Counted from the first letter of the stretch, positions 50,763 to 60,860 are shown. The stretch: 64,000 nucleotides of DNA from Thermoanaerobacterium aotearoense (GCF_009905255.1 NZ_CP047602.1:1785501-1849500), one strand, 5' to 3'. The notes: a model not told the origin generated them from the letters alone. A program made the numbers and translations.

Positions 50763-50830
50763 CTAAACTTACTTTTGTCCATTTATATATTCTTACATCG
50801 CAATCACATTCATTTCTCTTTTAAATTTTT

Positions 50831-51448
50831 TCATCGAATAAAATTGGTAGCAATCCGCTGCTCTTTTTCTGGCAATCCAAACTTTTCTTTGCCTAATGCA
50901 ATGCTCTTGATTAAAAATGCCATATTTTTGCCTAGTGTGCGCATTGTTTGCAGTCCTTCTTCGTCTTTTTTAACATCATCTGGCGTATATCCATGAACAC
51001 TGTTCCAATATTGACTTGAAGCAATTGGCATACCTGAAATTGTAAAATATTTATTGATTTCATCAAATGTTGCTGAGCATCCGCCTCTTCTTGCCGATAC
51101 AACCGCCGCTCCTACCTTCATGGTTTTATCAAACGGCACACTATAAAAAAGACGATCTAAAAAAGATATAAGCGTTCCATTCGCCGATGCGTAATATACA
51201 GGCGATCCGACTACAATGCCATCGGCTTCTTCAAATTTAGGCGCCGTTTCATTTACAATATCATTAAAAACGCATTTGCCTATAGTTTTGCATCTGCGGC
51301 ATCCGATACATCCTCTGATGTCCTTATTCCCCACATGGATAATTTCTATTTCAATTCCTTGCTCTGTCAAAGTTTTTGCTACTTCGCTCAAAGCTGTATA
51401 TGTGCATCCTTTCTCATTAGGGCTTCCGTTAATAAGTAATACCTTCAC
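50831..51448 (-). CDS. NAD(P)H-dependent FMN reductase/iron-sulfur flavoprotein type
   Basis: 205-residue flavodoxin-fold oxidoreductase. The FMN loop is INGSPNEKGCTYTAL; the Cys-rich segment IRGCIGCRRCKTIGKCVFND (about residues 45-65) resembles the cluster site of iron-sulfur flavoproteins. VGSPVYYASANGTLISFLDR and SARRGGCSATFDEINKYF are family motifs. The start is a GTG at 51448 with AGGAGG 7 bases upstream. It belongs to the redox cluster with the aldo/keto reductases. Confidence 0.9.
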   Translation of the reverse strand: MKVLLINGSPNEKGCTYTALSEVAKTLTEQGIEIEIIHVGNKDIRGCIGCRRCKTIGKCVFNDIVNETAPKFEEADGIVVGSPVYYASANGTLISFLDRLFYSVPFDKTMKVGAAVVSARRGGCSATFDEINKYFTISGMPIASSQYWNSVHGYTPDDVKKDEEGLQTMRTLGKNMAFLIKSIALGKEKFGLPEKEQRIATNFIR

Positions 51449-51539
51449 ACTATTTCCTCCTAATCTCAACTAATCTTTTTCGCTATAGCCTTTGTATTTC
51501 CCGTGCATAAAGTCCCATTTCAATACCCACTTTAATAGC

Positions 51540-52412
<873 letters not shown>

Positions 52413-52425
52413 TTAAAATCAAGAA

Positions 52426-53388
52426 TTAAAGTGCACCGACTATTTTGTGTGGAACATACAGTTCCTCAAGGTAGGCAATGTCATCGTCTGTAAGTCTTAC
52501 ATTGAGAGCACCTACAGCGTCGTCTAAATACTTTGCCTTTGTTGCACCAATAATTGGCGCTGTAACTCCCTTAGCAAAATGCCATGCAAGAGAAATTTGC
52601 GTCATTGTTACATCATACTTCTTAGCAAGTTCATTTACGCGAAGTACTATTCCATAGTCTGTCTCTTGGGTACTATCGTACTTTGACATTGCAGTTTTAT
52701 CTGTCTGGCTTCGTTTCGTATCTGCCTTCCATTCAAGACGTGAAAGCCTTCCAGCAGCAAGTGGACTGTATGGAGTAAGTGCAACATTCATTTGCTTGCA
52801 AATCGGAATAAGTTCCCGCTCATCCTCACGGTAAAGCAGATTGTAGTGATTCTGCATTGAAACAAACTTTGTCCAACCGTTCTTCTCGGCAGAAAGCTGC
52901 ATATTGTAGAACTGGTAGCTATACATTGCTGAAGCACCGAGAGCTCTCACCTTTCCTGCCTTGACAAGACTGTCAAGTGCTTCCATCGTTTCCTCTATCG
53001 GTGTGTCGTAATCAAAGCGATGGATAATGTAAAGATCAACGTAATCTGTGCCCAACCGTTTTAGTGAGCCATCAATCTCACGAAGTATCGCTTTTTTTGA
53101 AAGTTTGCCTTCGTTAAAATAAACTTTAGTAGCTATAACTACCTTATCACGAGCTATATTGTTCTTTATCGCACGGCCAAGATATTCTTCACTGGTATCG
53201 CCAGAATATACATTTGCAGTGTCAAAAAAATTTATGCCAAGATCAAGAGCATGTTTGATTATTGCTTCACTATCTTCAGCGTTTAGTGTCCATGCATGAA
53301 AATTACTTGACGTGTCACCAAAGCTCATGCAACCTACGCAAATACGAGAAACAAGAATATCAGAATTTCCTAATTTTGAATATTCCAT
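52426..53388 (-). CDS. Aldo/keto reductase, YajO/Tas-like
   Basis: 320-residue NADPH-dependent aldo/keto reductase: FFDTANVYSGDTSEEYLGRAI (Asp, Tyr), VIATKVYF (Lys), YIIHRFDYDTPIEETMEAL (His) and APIIGATKAKYLDDAV at the cofactor site. The start at 53388 (MEYSKLGN) has AGGAGGA 8 bases upstream and follows the flavodoxin stop closely. It is co-transcribed from the MerR-type promoter at 53996. Confidence 0.94.
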   Translation of the reverse strand: MEYSKLGNSDILVSRICVGCMSFGDTSSNFHAWTLNAEDSEAIIKHALDLGINFFDTANVYSGDTSEEYLGRAIKNNIARDKVVIATKVYFNEGKLSKKAILREIDGSLKRLGTDYVDLYIIHRFDYDTPIEETMEALDSLVKAGKVRALGASAMYSYQFYNMQLSAEKNGWTKFVSMQNHYNLLYREDERELIPICKQMNVALTPYSPLAAGRLSRLEWKADTKRSQTDKTAMSKYDSTQETDYGIVLRVNELAKKYDVTMTQISLAWHFAKGVTAPIIGATKAKYLDDAVGALNVRLTDDDIAYLEELYVPHKIVGAL

Positions 53389-53389
53389 T

Positions 53390-53941
53390 TCACTTTTCCT
53401 CCTCAAAATTATTTATGTATTTTTGCAGCCATTTCTCAATCTCAGGCTGAGCTGAATGTACATTGCTACCTTTTATAGCAAGCCCTTTTTCAAGCCTTAC
53501 ATTTGGACAAGTCTTTCTTATATCGCTTTCGCTGTGTCCCAAACCACTTCCTTCATGTGTACAGACCGGAATAATGGTTTTTTCGGTAAAGTCATATTTC
53601 TCAAGAAAAGTAAATACAGGCATAGGCATAGTTCCCCACCAATTGGGATAGCATAATATGATAATTTCATAGTCGTCAATATTATCAAGATATTCTGAAA
53701 GCTCAGGTCTTGCATTATCACGTAATTCTTGCTGAGCAACTTTTGTAGCTTCTTTATAATTATCAGGATATTTTTTTACCGTGTTAATGCGGAACAGTTC
53801 ACCGCCGGTTATTTTCTGAATCATTTTAGCTACAACTTCCGTATTTCCAACCGACAAATTCACAATGCGACCACTGACATAATTGCCCCCTTCTCTTGAA
53901 AAATAGGCTATTAAAATTTTTTTGTCATTAAATTTATTCAT
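53390..53941 (-). CDS. Flavodoxin
   Basis: 183-residue flavodoxin. The FMN phosphate loop is unusual (YFSREGGNYVSGRIVNLSVGNTEVV, with an insertion before NTE). IILCYPNWWGTMPMPVFTFLEKYDF and CTHEGSGLGHSESDIRKTCP are typical of the flavodoxin_4 group. It probably works with the reductases as a quinone or aldehyde detoxification redox partner. It is the first gene after the 19-bp-spacer promoter and has an AGAGGTG site. Confidence 0.9.
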   Translation of the reverse strand: MNKFNDKKILIAYFSREGGNYVSGRIVNLSVGNTEVVAKMIQKITGGELFRINTVKKYPDNYKEATKVAQQELRDNARPELSEYLDNIDDYEIIILCYPNWWGTMPMPVFTFLEKYDFTEKTIIPVCTHEGSGLGHSESDIRKTCPNVRLEKGLAIKGSNVHSAQPEIEKWLQKYINNFEEEK

Positions 53942-53995
53942 TTCTACTCACCTCTTTAAATCAATGCTTTAAGGATATAATTATGTATTAATATC

Positions 53996-54026
53996 ATGAT
54001 AAGTCTTTGAGTTAACTCTAAGTCAA
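53996..54026 (-). promoter_or_regulatory. MerR-type promoter, copy 1
   Basis: Minus-strand TTGACT, 19-base spacer, TATCAT. The spacer holds the palindrome GAGTTAACTC. The over-long spacer is the hallmark of MerR-activated promoters, and the dyad matches AdhR/NmlR-like sites. It drives the flavodoxin-aldo/keto reductase genes; the -10 is about 55 bases before the flavodoxin start. Confidence 0.85.
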
Positions 54027-54113
54027 GAGGTTTTCAACAAATATTTTTTGATATGCCCAATTCTTGCGCATACCCCACACTCATTGTAGGAAACATATCC
54101 AATGAAATTTTGA

Positions 54114-54275
54114 ACACATAGGACATATATAATTACAAAAAACGGCAAAACCATTGCCAAACTTACAAATACAAAACAGGACAAAGTTGAAATGGCAAAA
54201 TCCTTGTTTGGTATACTGCCTGCCGATGTTTCTTTGGAGCAGGCGAGAAAGGAGCATTTGACAAAAAATATATGA
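54114..54275 (+). pseudogene. Antitoxin remnant (Phd/YefM-like C-terminus)
   Basis: An open frame reading YIITKNGKTIAKLTN, then KVEMAKSLFGILPADVSLEQARKEHL, ends at a stop at 54273. This is the usual C-terminal half of a Phd-type antitoxin. The N-terminal DNA-binding part is missing: a stop lies just upstream and there is no start. Confidence 0.65.
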
Positions 54276-54441
54276 GATCAAAAAAATCTTCAACATCCTT
54301 TACGCCACTGGCTCCGACTGCGAGAAGGCACTTGAGCTGCCCATTGAAGATTATGAGAATGCTTTGCTTACCACATGCGCCAAGCGCAGGAAAATGGAAT
54401 GCATCATTACTTCGTCGATTCCAATCATAGTCTGCATTTAA
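54271..54441 (+). pseudogene. PIN-domain toxin remnant
   Basis: It overlaps the antitoxin stop. The frame reads KIFNILYATGSDCEKALELP, then IEDYENALLTTCAKRRKMECIIT, the middle of a PIN-domain (VapC-like) RNase toxin including the acidic ED/E helix. The N-terminal metal-binding Asp region and the C-terminal Asp strand are absent, so it should be inactive. Nearby gap sequence to 54474 shows nothing else. Confidence 0.65.
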
Positions 54442-54474
54442 TGCATTCAGAAACAAACACTTTATTTAAAAATT

Positions 54475-54885
54475 TCAAAGTAGTTTGTTATACTCTTCAT
54501 CGGTAACCGGTTCACACCATTCAGTGTTTGCTCCTTCCGTCGGAACTGTTAATGAAAGATGTGCAAACCCTTCATCCTTGACGGCGCCGTGCCAATGCTT
54601 AATCTCCGGTGGTATATATACTACATCGCCGCTTTTTAATAGTCGTGCATCTTTCCCAGCTTCTTGATATAAGCCATACCCACCAACACATATAAGTATC
54701 TGACCACAGCCATGATGTATATGCCAATTGTTTCGGCATCCAGGTTCAAACGTAACATTATGAATATTTACTTCTTTATCATTTAAGAGGCTTAAATAAC
54801 TCTTTCCAGTAAAATATTGTGCAAATGCTACATTTTCCTCACCTAATGGAAAATCAGATATCTTTTCTAATTCATATCTAACCAT
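54475..54885 (-). CDS. Cupin-domain protein
   Basis: 136-residue single cupin. Motif 1 has NNWHIHHGCGQILICVGGYGLYQEAG with two His ligands plus Glu/Gln, and motif 2 has GDVVYIPPEIKHWHGA. These proteins, often found beside AhpD-like genes, bind a metal; the activity is unknown. The start at 54885 has GGGGTGA 8 bases upstream; an ATG at 54906 overlaps the preceding gene's stop and is less likely. Confidence 0.88.
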   Translation of the reverse strand: MVRYELEKISDFPLGEENVAFAQYFTGKSYLSLLNDKEVNIHNVTFEPGCRNNWHIHHGCGQILICVGGYGLYQEAGKDARLLKSGDVVYIPPEIKHWHGAVKDEGFAHLSLTVPTEGANTEWCEPVTDEEYNKLL

Positions 54886-54902
54886 AATAAAATTCACCCC
54901 AT

Positions 54903-55235
54903 TCAATTTTTTGATTGTTCAGCATATATATCTTTTGCCAACAAAAATGCTGCCCATGCATTAGGCCATCCTGCATAGAATGCTAAATGTGTGATTATTT
55001 CTGCCATTTCCTCAGCACTAATACCATTGTTTTTTGCATTGGCAATGTGATGTTTTAGAGAATTGTCAAAAATTCCTTTTGCTATGAGAGCAGTCACAGT
55101 GATAATACTGCGATCTCTTAATGATAATTTGTCTTCTCTAGACCAAACTTCTCCAAAAAGAACGTCATCGTTTAATTCAGCAAATTTTGGTGCAAATGCT
55201 CCCAGGGCATCTCTACCTGCAGTCTGTTTTTTCAT
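54903..55235 (-). CDS. Carboxymuconolactone decarboxylase family protein
   Basis: 110-residue helical protein of the gamma-CMD type (FGEVWSREDKLSLRDRSIITVTALIA, LKHHIANAKNNGISAEEMAEIITHLAFYAGWPNAWAA). It has the conserved His but no CxxC pair, unlike the copy at 21.2 kb. It is paired with the cupin downstream, a common arrangement in Firmicutes stress islands. It has an AGGAGGG site. Confidence 0.9.
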   Translation of the reverse strand: MKKQTAGRDALGAFAPKFAELNDDVLFGEVWSREDKLSLRDRSIITVTALIAKGIFDNSLKHHIANAKNNGISAEEMAEIITHLAFYAGWPNAWAAFLLAKDIYAEQSKN

Positions 55236-55259
55236 CTTAAAACTTCCCTCCTAAATACT

Positions 55260-55442
55260 TTATATTTTCTTAATTATTTTTGCAGGCACTCCGCCTACAA
55301 CAACATTTATAGGGATATCCTTTGCTACAACCGCACCAGCAACGATTAAGCGCCATAACCAATGGTTACACCTGGAACTACAAATCCAAATATCTTTGCC
55401 GATCATAATAGATGCGGGATGCATAGTATATGATTTACACAT
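55260..55442 (-). pseudogene. Frameshifted acetyltransferase remnant (maltose O-acetyltransferase type)
   Basis: The C-terminus reads IVAGAVVAKDIPINVVVGGVPAKIIKKI, the usual end of hexapeptide-repeat acetyltransferases, and the front reads MIGKDIWI. Between them the expected VVPGVTIGYGA is in a different frame, so two frameshifts separate the blocks. The N-terminal two thirds are missing. Confidence 0.8.
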
Positions 55443-55463
55443 ACACCTATAAATGTTAATATA

Positions 55464-55494
55464 ATGATAATCCTTTGAGTTAACTCCAAGTCAA
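55464..55494 (-). promoter_or_regulatory. MerR-type promoter, copy 2
   Basis: Minus-strand TTGACT, 19-base spacer, TATCAT with the same GAGTTAACTC dyad as copy 1; about 40 bases are nearly identical between the two. It is positioned to drive the decayed acetyltransferase and then the AhpD-like and cupin genes. Confidence 0.85.
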
Positions 55495-55880
55495 GAGGTT
55501 TTTTAATTGTTTTTCTATGTTATCATAAAAATAATCTTTCTTAAAATATATAAACTTATACTAATCATCAGACATGGTTATCTTAATATCGCCTACAACG
55601 AGCTTTCAATGCCAAGTTACCGCCCATGCCGGGAGCACAGCAAAAAAGCATCGTTTAAACGATGCTTTTATCAATTAAAAAGGAGCATGTGTGAAATCCC
55701 CTATATGTTCAAAAACAAACCCATAGATAAATTATTGTACCTATAACAATACACATAAAACATGAAATCTTTTCCTTAAAGATTCCCATTATTCCGGCCA
55801 TAAAAAACAACTAATATTTGCGCACAGAATAGGTGCTAATCCAAATAATAATCCGATTAATGGTTCCACCATACAACTTT
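55495..55880. other. Gene-poor stretch with debris
   Basis: No gene I can support. A perfect 26-bp palindrome with A/T ends (55644-55669) looks like a bidirectional terminator. Before it, GC-richer sequence near 55575-55645 seems foreign to its surroundings. On the minus strand a 27-codon frame (55789-55872, MVEPLIGLLFGLAPILC...) resembles the end of a membrane protein and may be a relic. Confidence 0.5.
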
Positions 55881-57239
55881 CTACATTTTTTTGTTTTTCA
55901 ACAGCACCACCGTCTCCACATGATATGTGTGAGGAAACATATCAACGCATTTTACTTTTTCCACTTTGTACTGTCTCTCAGTAAGCATCTTTAAATCCCT
56001 TACCAGGGATACAGGATTGCATGATACGTAGATTATCTTTTCTGGGTCTAATTTTATGATGTCCATTATAGCCTTTGGGTTTACTCCTGGTCTTGGAGGA
56101 TCTAATACAACCACATCCGGCTTCTCGTTTATTTCCCTTATCTTTTGTGCGACATCACCTGCTATAAAATGTATATTACTAAGCCCATTTAATCGCGCAT
56201 TTTCTCGTGCAGCATCAACGGCTTCTTCAACAAGTTCTATGCCTACTACTTTTTTAGCAAGTGGTGCCATTATTATCCCTATGGTTCCCGTGCCACAGTA
56301 CAAGTCAAATAAAGTTTTATTGGATATTTCACCTGCAAATTCCCTTGCTACGCTGTAGAGCTTCTCTGCGCCTTTTGAATTGGTCTGAAAAAACGAAAAT
56401 GCACTTATCTTAAATTTAAGGCCGAGTATTTCTTCCATTATATAGTCTCTGCCATATAACACTTCAAGTTTTTCACATTTAACTGCATCAGAATAACTGT
56501 CATTTACAGTGTGCAATATGCCAACAAGCTTGCCGTTTAATTTTGCATTTATAAGCTCATTTACAAGATTGCTAAAATCGTGTTTTAGCTGAGATGTTGT
56601 AACGATATTTATGAGAATTTCACCTGTGTTTGCAGCTTTTCTAATGACTAAGTATCTCATATAGCCTTCGTGTGTCTTTATATTATAATGTGGTAAACCT
56701 TGCTGCCTTGTATAATTTAAAACATTTTTTAAACATGCAATAAAATCGCTGTCTACAATCCTGCAGTCATCCGTCGTTATAATATCGTAATACCTGCCTT
56801 TTACATGAAGTCCCAATTGTGTCGCGTCATTGTCATCTTTTCCAAACGTGTACTCCATCTTGTTTCTGTACGAAAAAACATCAGGGCTCCCTACAATTCC
56901 TAAAAATTCAAAATCTTTTATGCCTGCTTCATCAAGAAGCTTTTTTACATAATCTTCTTTTAACCTTAATTGATTCTCATAATTTATATTTAAATATGCA
57001 CAGCCACCACATTTGCCAAAGTGTTTGCATACATTATCATGTTCTAAAGGTGATCTCTCGAGTATCTCTACGATATCTGCTTCAATTTCTTTGCCTTTTA
57101 CTTTTTTTATTCTTCCCCTTACTTTCTGTCCCTTAACGGCTCCTCTCACTTTAATGATATTTTCATCCAAATGTGATAATCCATAACCATCTAAATTCAT
57201 ATCATCTATATAAATCATTACCTCATCGTTTTTCTTCAT
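55881..57239 (-). CDS. 23S rRNA (uracil-5-)-methyltransferase, RumA/RlmCD type
   Basis: 452-residue SAM-dependent RNA methyltransferase. An N-terminal TRAM domain (about residues 1-60) is followed by the iron-sulfur Cys cluster CKHFGKCGGC with a fourth Cys in DDCRIVDS. The SAM-binding region is LFDLYCGTGTIGI. The catalytic motif is YVSCNPVSLVRDL with its nucleophile Cys, and DPPRPGV is present. It makes m5U in 23S rRNA. It is monocistronic with an AGGAG site. Confidence 0.94.
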   Translation of the reverse strand: MKKNDEVMIYIDDMNLDGYGLSHLDENIIKVRGAVKGQKVRGRIKKVKGKEIEADIVEILERSPLEHDNVCKHFGKCGGCAYLNINYENQLRLKEDYVKKLLDEAGIKDFEFLGIVGSPDVFSYRNKMEYTFGKDDNDATQLGLHVKGRYYDIITTDDCRIVDSDFIACLKNVLNYTRQQGLPHYNIKTHEGYMRYLVIRKAANTGEILINIVTTSQLKHDFSNLVNELINAKLNGKLVGILHTVNDSYSDAVKCEKLEVLYGRDYIMEEILGLKFKISAFSFFQTNSKGAEKLYSVAREFAGEISNKTLFDLYCGTGTIGIIMAPLAKKVVGIELVEEAVDAARENARLNGLSNIHFIAGDVAQKIREINEKPDVVVLDPPRPGVNPKAIMDIIKLDPEKIIYVSCNPVSLVRDLKMLTERQYKVEKVKCVDMFPHTYHVETVVLLKNKKM

Positions 57240-57384
57240 ATCGCATTACTCCTAACCTAATTTATATACAATATATATACCATACAAAGCAGAATACGTC
57301 AAAACAACCTGCATTCGCATATTATCACACAAATATATATTTTTGAATATTATATATCGAAAACATTAAATGGGGGTTTTATAT

Positions 57385-57567
57385 ATGTATGAGTATAATG
57401 GATTTTATATACAAAGCTATGACGTAGGTCAAAAAGGTTTAGCTGAAGCGTATATTCCAATGCAAAGATATGTATCATCATATCCTCCTGAACAAGGTTT
57501 AAAGCGCGGAACTATCTTCCCAGAATTAGATAAACCTTACATGGAAGAAAAAATGAGGGGGTACTAA
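57385..57567 (+). CDS. cotJA: Spore coat protein CotJA
   Basis: 60-residue CotJA-family protein (GLAEAYIPMQRYVSSYPPEQGLKRGTIFPELDKPY). The start at 57385 is placed 8 bases after GGGGG; an ATG at 57370 would precede that site. It opens a three-gene operon (cotJA-cotJB-cotJC) expressed in the mother cell during sporulation by family precedent. The 57240-57369 upstream gap is very AT-rich; a clear sigma-E or sigma-K promoter could not be fixed. Confidence 0.93.
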   Translation: MYEYNGFYIQSYDVGQKGLAEAYIPMQRYVSSYPPEQGLKRGTIFPELDKPYMEEKMRGY

Positions 57568-57569
57568 CA

Positions 57570-57830
57570 ATGGACGCGAATCAAGTAGCTCTCATCAAAA
57601 GAATAATGGAACTGGATTTTGCTTGTATCGATTTAAATCTATACCTTGACACACATCCTGATGACCAAAAAGCACTTAGAGACTACAACTACTATAGCCA
57701 ACAGTCAAGATCTCTAAAGGCGCAATATGAGCAGCTTTACGGTCCATTGATGTCTTTTGGCGAAACACCTTCACAATGCAACAGATTTAAATGGGTAGAT
57801 GATCCATGGCCATGGGAAATCCAATATTAA
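57570..57830 (+). CDS. cotJB: Spore coat protein CotJB
   Basis: 86-residue CotJB-family protein, with the conserved MELDFACIDLNLYLDTHPDD and the C-terminal PWPWE motif. It starts 2 bases after the cotJA stop with GAGGGGG overlapping the cotJA end. It functions in spore coat assembly with CotJC. Confidence 0.94.
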   Translation: MDANQVALIKRIMELDFACIDLNLYLDTHPDDQKALRDYNYYSQQSRSLKAQYEQLYGPLMSFGETPSQCNRFKWVDDPWPWEIQY

Positions 57831-57842
57831 AGAGGTGATATT

Positions 57843-58415
57843 ATGTGGGTGTATGAAAAGAAGTTAGAATACCCTGCCAATGTGTGTAAACCAGACATTA
57901 AAATGGCCAAATTTTTAATTGCACAGTATGGTGGACCGGATGGTGAATTGGCGGCGGCGTTGAGATACCAAACTCAAAGATACACAATGCCTACAGGCCA
58001 AGCAAAGGGAACATTGACAGACATATCCACAGAAGAATTCGGGCACTTAGAAATAATTGCCACATTGGTCTTTAAGCTACTAAAAGGTGTTCAAGTAGAG
58101 GAGCTTAAAAGGGAAGGCCTTGGAGAACAGTACACAGAACACGATAGAGCTCTTTTCTACAGCGATACGACAGGTATGCTATGGAGTGCTGCATATATCC
58201 AAGCAAAAGGCGACATAATCGCAGATCTTCACGAAGACATGGCAGCAGAAGAAAAGGCGAGAGCAACGTATGAACACCTTATAAATCTAACTGACGATCC
58301 TTGCGTAAAAGATACATTAAGGTTTTTAAGAGAAAGGGAAATTGTACACTTCCAGAGATTCGGAGAGACTTTGGATCTGGTGCAAGAACATCTAAGAAGC
58401 AAGAAAATATTTTAA
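57843..58415 (+). CDS. cotJC: CotJC, spore coat manganese catalase-like protein
   Basis: 190-residue protein of the manganese catalase family with di-metal ligands in GELAAALRYQTQRY, STEEFGHLEIIATLVFKLL, HEDMAAEEKARATYEHL and REREIVHFQRF. It may protect spores from peroxide. It is the last gene of cotJABC and ends at a strong terminator. Confidence 0.95.
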   Translation: MWVYEKKLEYPANVCKPDIKMAKFLIAQYGGPDGELAAALRYQTQRYTMPTGQAKGTLTDISTEEFGHLEIIATLVFKLLKGVQVEELKREGLGEQYTEHDRALFYSDTTGMLWSAAYIQAKGDIIADLHEDMAAEEKARATYEHLINLTDDPCVKDTLRFLREREIVHFQRFGETLDLVQEHLRSKKIF

Positions 58416-58439
58416 AAAAGCCGGCTATACCGGCTTTTT
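58415..58439. terminator. Bidirectional terminator between cotJC and metH
   Basis: 10-bp stem AAAAAGCCGG/CCGGCTTTTT with a 5-base loop; T-runs on both strands. It ends cotJABC and the convergent metF-metH unit. Confidence 0.95.
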
Positions 58440-58445
58440 GTCTGC

Positions 58446-60860
58446 TCAATTCGTATTTAATTCACTAAACACTTTATCTGCTATCCTTACAGCTTCTTGC
58501 GCGTTAGCTCCGTAGTAATCGGCTCCAATCTTCAATGCATAATCTTTTGTAAGGACAGCACCGCCTACCATTATCTTTATGTCCTTTATGTTTCTCAACA
58601 CTTCAATAGTCTTTTCCATATTATTTAACGTAGTTGTCATCAGTGCGCTAAGCCCTACAAGCTTCGCATTTGTCCTTTTTACTTCATCTACAATTATAGA
58701 TGGTTTAACATCTTTCCCAAGATCTATAACTTCATAGCCATAATTTTCAAGCAGCACTTTTACTATATTTTTACCTATATCGTGTATGTCGCCTTCAACT
58801 GTTGCCAGTATTATTTTACCTTTAGAGCCCATACCTTTAGGCATCTTTTCCTTTAAAACTTTAAAAGCACTTTCAACGACTTCTGCTGAATTTAAAAGCT
58901 GTGGAAGAAAATATATTCCTTTATCATATTTATCTCCTACATCTTTAAGCGCTGGTATTACAGTATTGTCAACTATGCTTAATGGTTCTACGCCCTCATT
59001 AAGTATTTCCAGCACTAATCTATCTATGTCAGCCTTTTTGCCTTCTAATATATTTCTATAAAGCATATCGCTTGCATTGACATCAGTTTTTTTCTCTACA
59101 GATGATACTGGCGTCTTATTTGTCCCATCATCTTTTTTGTATGTATTTATGTATCTTTCGCATCTTTTATCTCTTGATGATAAAACCATTGAAGCGTTTA
59201 ATATATCCATCGTTATCTTATCATTTGGATTGACTATAACAGCATCTAAACCGTATGATACTGCCATTGCGAGAAATGCAGTATTTATAAACTGCCGCTC
59301 AGGCAATCCATAAGATATGTTGCTGAGTCCTATAACCGTACTTACTCCAAGCTTAGACTTGACAAGGTTGATGGCTCTTAATGTTTCCATTGCTGCCGTC
59401 TGTTCAGATGATACTGTAAGCGCGATACAGTCAATTATTATATCCTCTTTTGGTATTCCATAGTCTAAAGCGGCTTTTACTATTTTCTCGGCATTTTTAA
59501 GCCTTTCATCTGCATTTTTAGGAAGACCATCGTCACTTATTGTCAAGCCTATAACGCTTGTACCGTATTTTTTTACAATAGGCAACACTTCTTGTAGGCT
59601 TTTCTCTTTTGCGCTGACAGAATTTATAATAGGTTTACCTCTGACTACCCTAACCGCTTTTTCGATCGCCCTTACATTGCTACTGTCTATCTGCAACGGC
59701 ACGTTGACGATATTCTGTACCTGTGAAATGATTTTAGGCATCAATTCCTCTTCATTTATACCCGGTACACCGATATTTACGTCAAGTACGCTTGCACCAA
59801 GCTTTTCCTGAGACAAAGCTTCATCATATATTAGATTAAAATTGCCTTCTCTTATGGCTGCACTTAATTTTTTCTTTCCTGTAGGATTTATCCTCTCTCC
59901 GATTATGCACACCGGATAATCGCTGCCTATAAAAATGGTCTTTGTGTTTGATGAAACCGCTGTGTATTTTTTTACGATAGAGTCTTTCTCTGTACCGTGT
60001 ACCTCCGCTTTCAAAAGCTTGATGAATTCCGGAGTCGTACCACAACAACCGCCAACAATAGATGCCCCGCATTCTAAAAGCTTTTTTGTCTCAACGGCAA
60101 ATTGCTCTTTCGTAATGTCGTAAAGAGTCTTCCCATCTTCTAAATGAGGCATTCCTGCGTTGGGCTGAGCTAAAATCGGTATTCTTGAGACTTCAGCCAT
60201 CTTTTTCACTATGTCTGCCATCATGTCAGGTCCCGTAGAACAATTGACACCTATAGCGTCAAGGCCAAGCCCTTGGAGGCTTACTACTGCTGTAACAGGA
60301 TCTGTCCCCATAAGCGTCCTTCCGTCTTCTTGAAACGTCATGGTGCAAATTGCCTTTAAATTAGTATTCTCCTTTACAGCGAGAATAGCCGCTTTCGCTT
60401 CTAATATATCTGACATAGTCTCAATAAGCGCCAAATCAGCACCAGCTTTTTCCCCTTCTACAGCAACCTCAGCAAAAGCACTATAAGCCTCGTCAAATGT
60501 CAGTTTGCCAAAAGGTTCCATTAATTCGCCAATAGGCCCTATAGAGAGAGCAACAGCTTTATCACCAGCAGCTTTTCTGGCTATCTGCACTGCACTTTTG
60601 ACTATTTCAGGCAATTTATCTGAAAGATTGTAGGATTTTAATTTTATCCTATTAGCACCAAATGTATTCGTCTCAATCACATCAGCACCTGCATCTATGT
60701 ACGACTTGTGGATTTCGTACACAATGTCAGGATGCGAAAGATTGTAATACTCTGGGCATTCTCCTGTTTTAAGGCCTTTCTTCTGCAGCATAGTGCCCAT
60801 TGCTCCGTCAAAGACGATTGCACTATTCTTTAGATTTTCAAAAATATCCAATTGCAACAT
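58446..60860 (-). CDS. metH: Cobalamin-dependent methionine synthase lacking the reactivation domain
   Basis: 804-residue enzyme that transfers a methyl group from methyltetrahydrofolate to homocysteine through B12. The homocysteine domain (about residues 1-290) has zinc Cys ligands in GVNCSTGPD and GGCCGTTPE. A pterin-binding domain (about 315-560; GERINPTGKKKL, DVNIGVPG) and a B12 cap plus binding domain (about 595-800; DIHDIGKN, GLSALMTTT, GGAVLTKDYA) follow. The C-terminal SAM-dependent reactivation domain of E. coli MetH (about 1,220 residues) is absent, as in Thermotoga-type MetH. The ATG at 60860 touches AAGGAG; a TTG at 60851 would have ideal spacing. It follows metF by 13 bases. Confidence 0.95.
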   Translation of the reverse strand: MLQLDIFENLKNSAIVFDGAMGTMLQKKGLKTGECPEYYNLSHPDIVYEIHKSYIDAGADVIETNTFGANRIKLKSYNLSDKLPEIVKSAVQIARKAAGDKAVALSIGPIGELMEPFGKLTFDEAYSAFAEVAVEGEKAGADLALIETMSDILEAKAAILAVKENTNLKAICTMTFQEDGRTLMGTDPVTAVVSLQGLGLDAIGVNCSTGPDMMADIVKKMAEVSRIPILAQPNAGMPHLEDGKTLYDITKEQFAVETKKLLECGASIVGGCCGTTPEFIKLLKAEVHGTEKDSIVKKYTAVSSNTKTIFIGSDYPVCIIGERINPTGKKKLSAAIREGNFNLIYDEALSQEKLGASVLDVNIGVPGINEEELMPKIISQVQNIVNVPLQIDSSNVRAIEKAVRVVRGKPIINSVSAKEKSLQEVLPIVKKYGTSVIGLTISDDGLPKNADERLKNAEKIVKAALDYGIPKEDIIIDCIALTVSSEQTAAMETLRAINLVKSKLGVSTVIGLSNISYGLPERQFINTAFLAMAVSYGLDAVIVNPNDKITMDILNASMVLSSRDKRCERYINTYKKDDGTNKTPVSSVEKKTDVNASDMLYRNILEGKKADIDRLVLEILNEGVEPLSIVDNTVIPALKDVGDKYDKGIYFLPQLLNSAEVVESAFKVLKEKMPKGMGSKGKIILATVEGDIHDIGKNIVKVLLENYGYEVIDLGKDVKPSIIVDEVKRTNAKLVGLSALMTTTLNNMEKTIEVLRNIKDIKIMVGGAVLTKDYALKIGADYYGANAQEAVRIADKVFSELNTN

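Noticed and set aside
55507-55746. A 79-codon plus-strand frame in the gap before the rRNA methyltransferase
   Set aside because: Composition changes abruptly along it, it runs through a perfect terminator-like palindrome, and it resembles no known protein.
57240-57369. CATACAAA and GCATATTATC as possible sigma-E or sigma-K -10 elements for cotJABC
   Set aside because: Several similar matches occur in this AT-rich stretch and no convincing -35 partner could be chosen.
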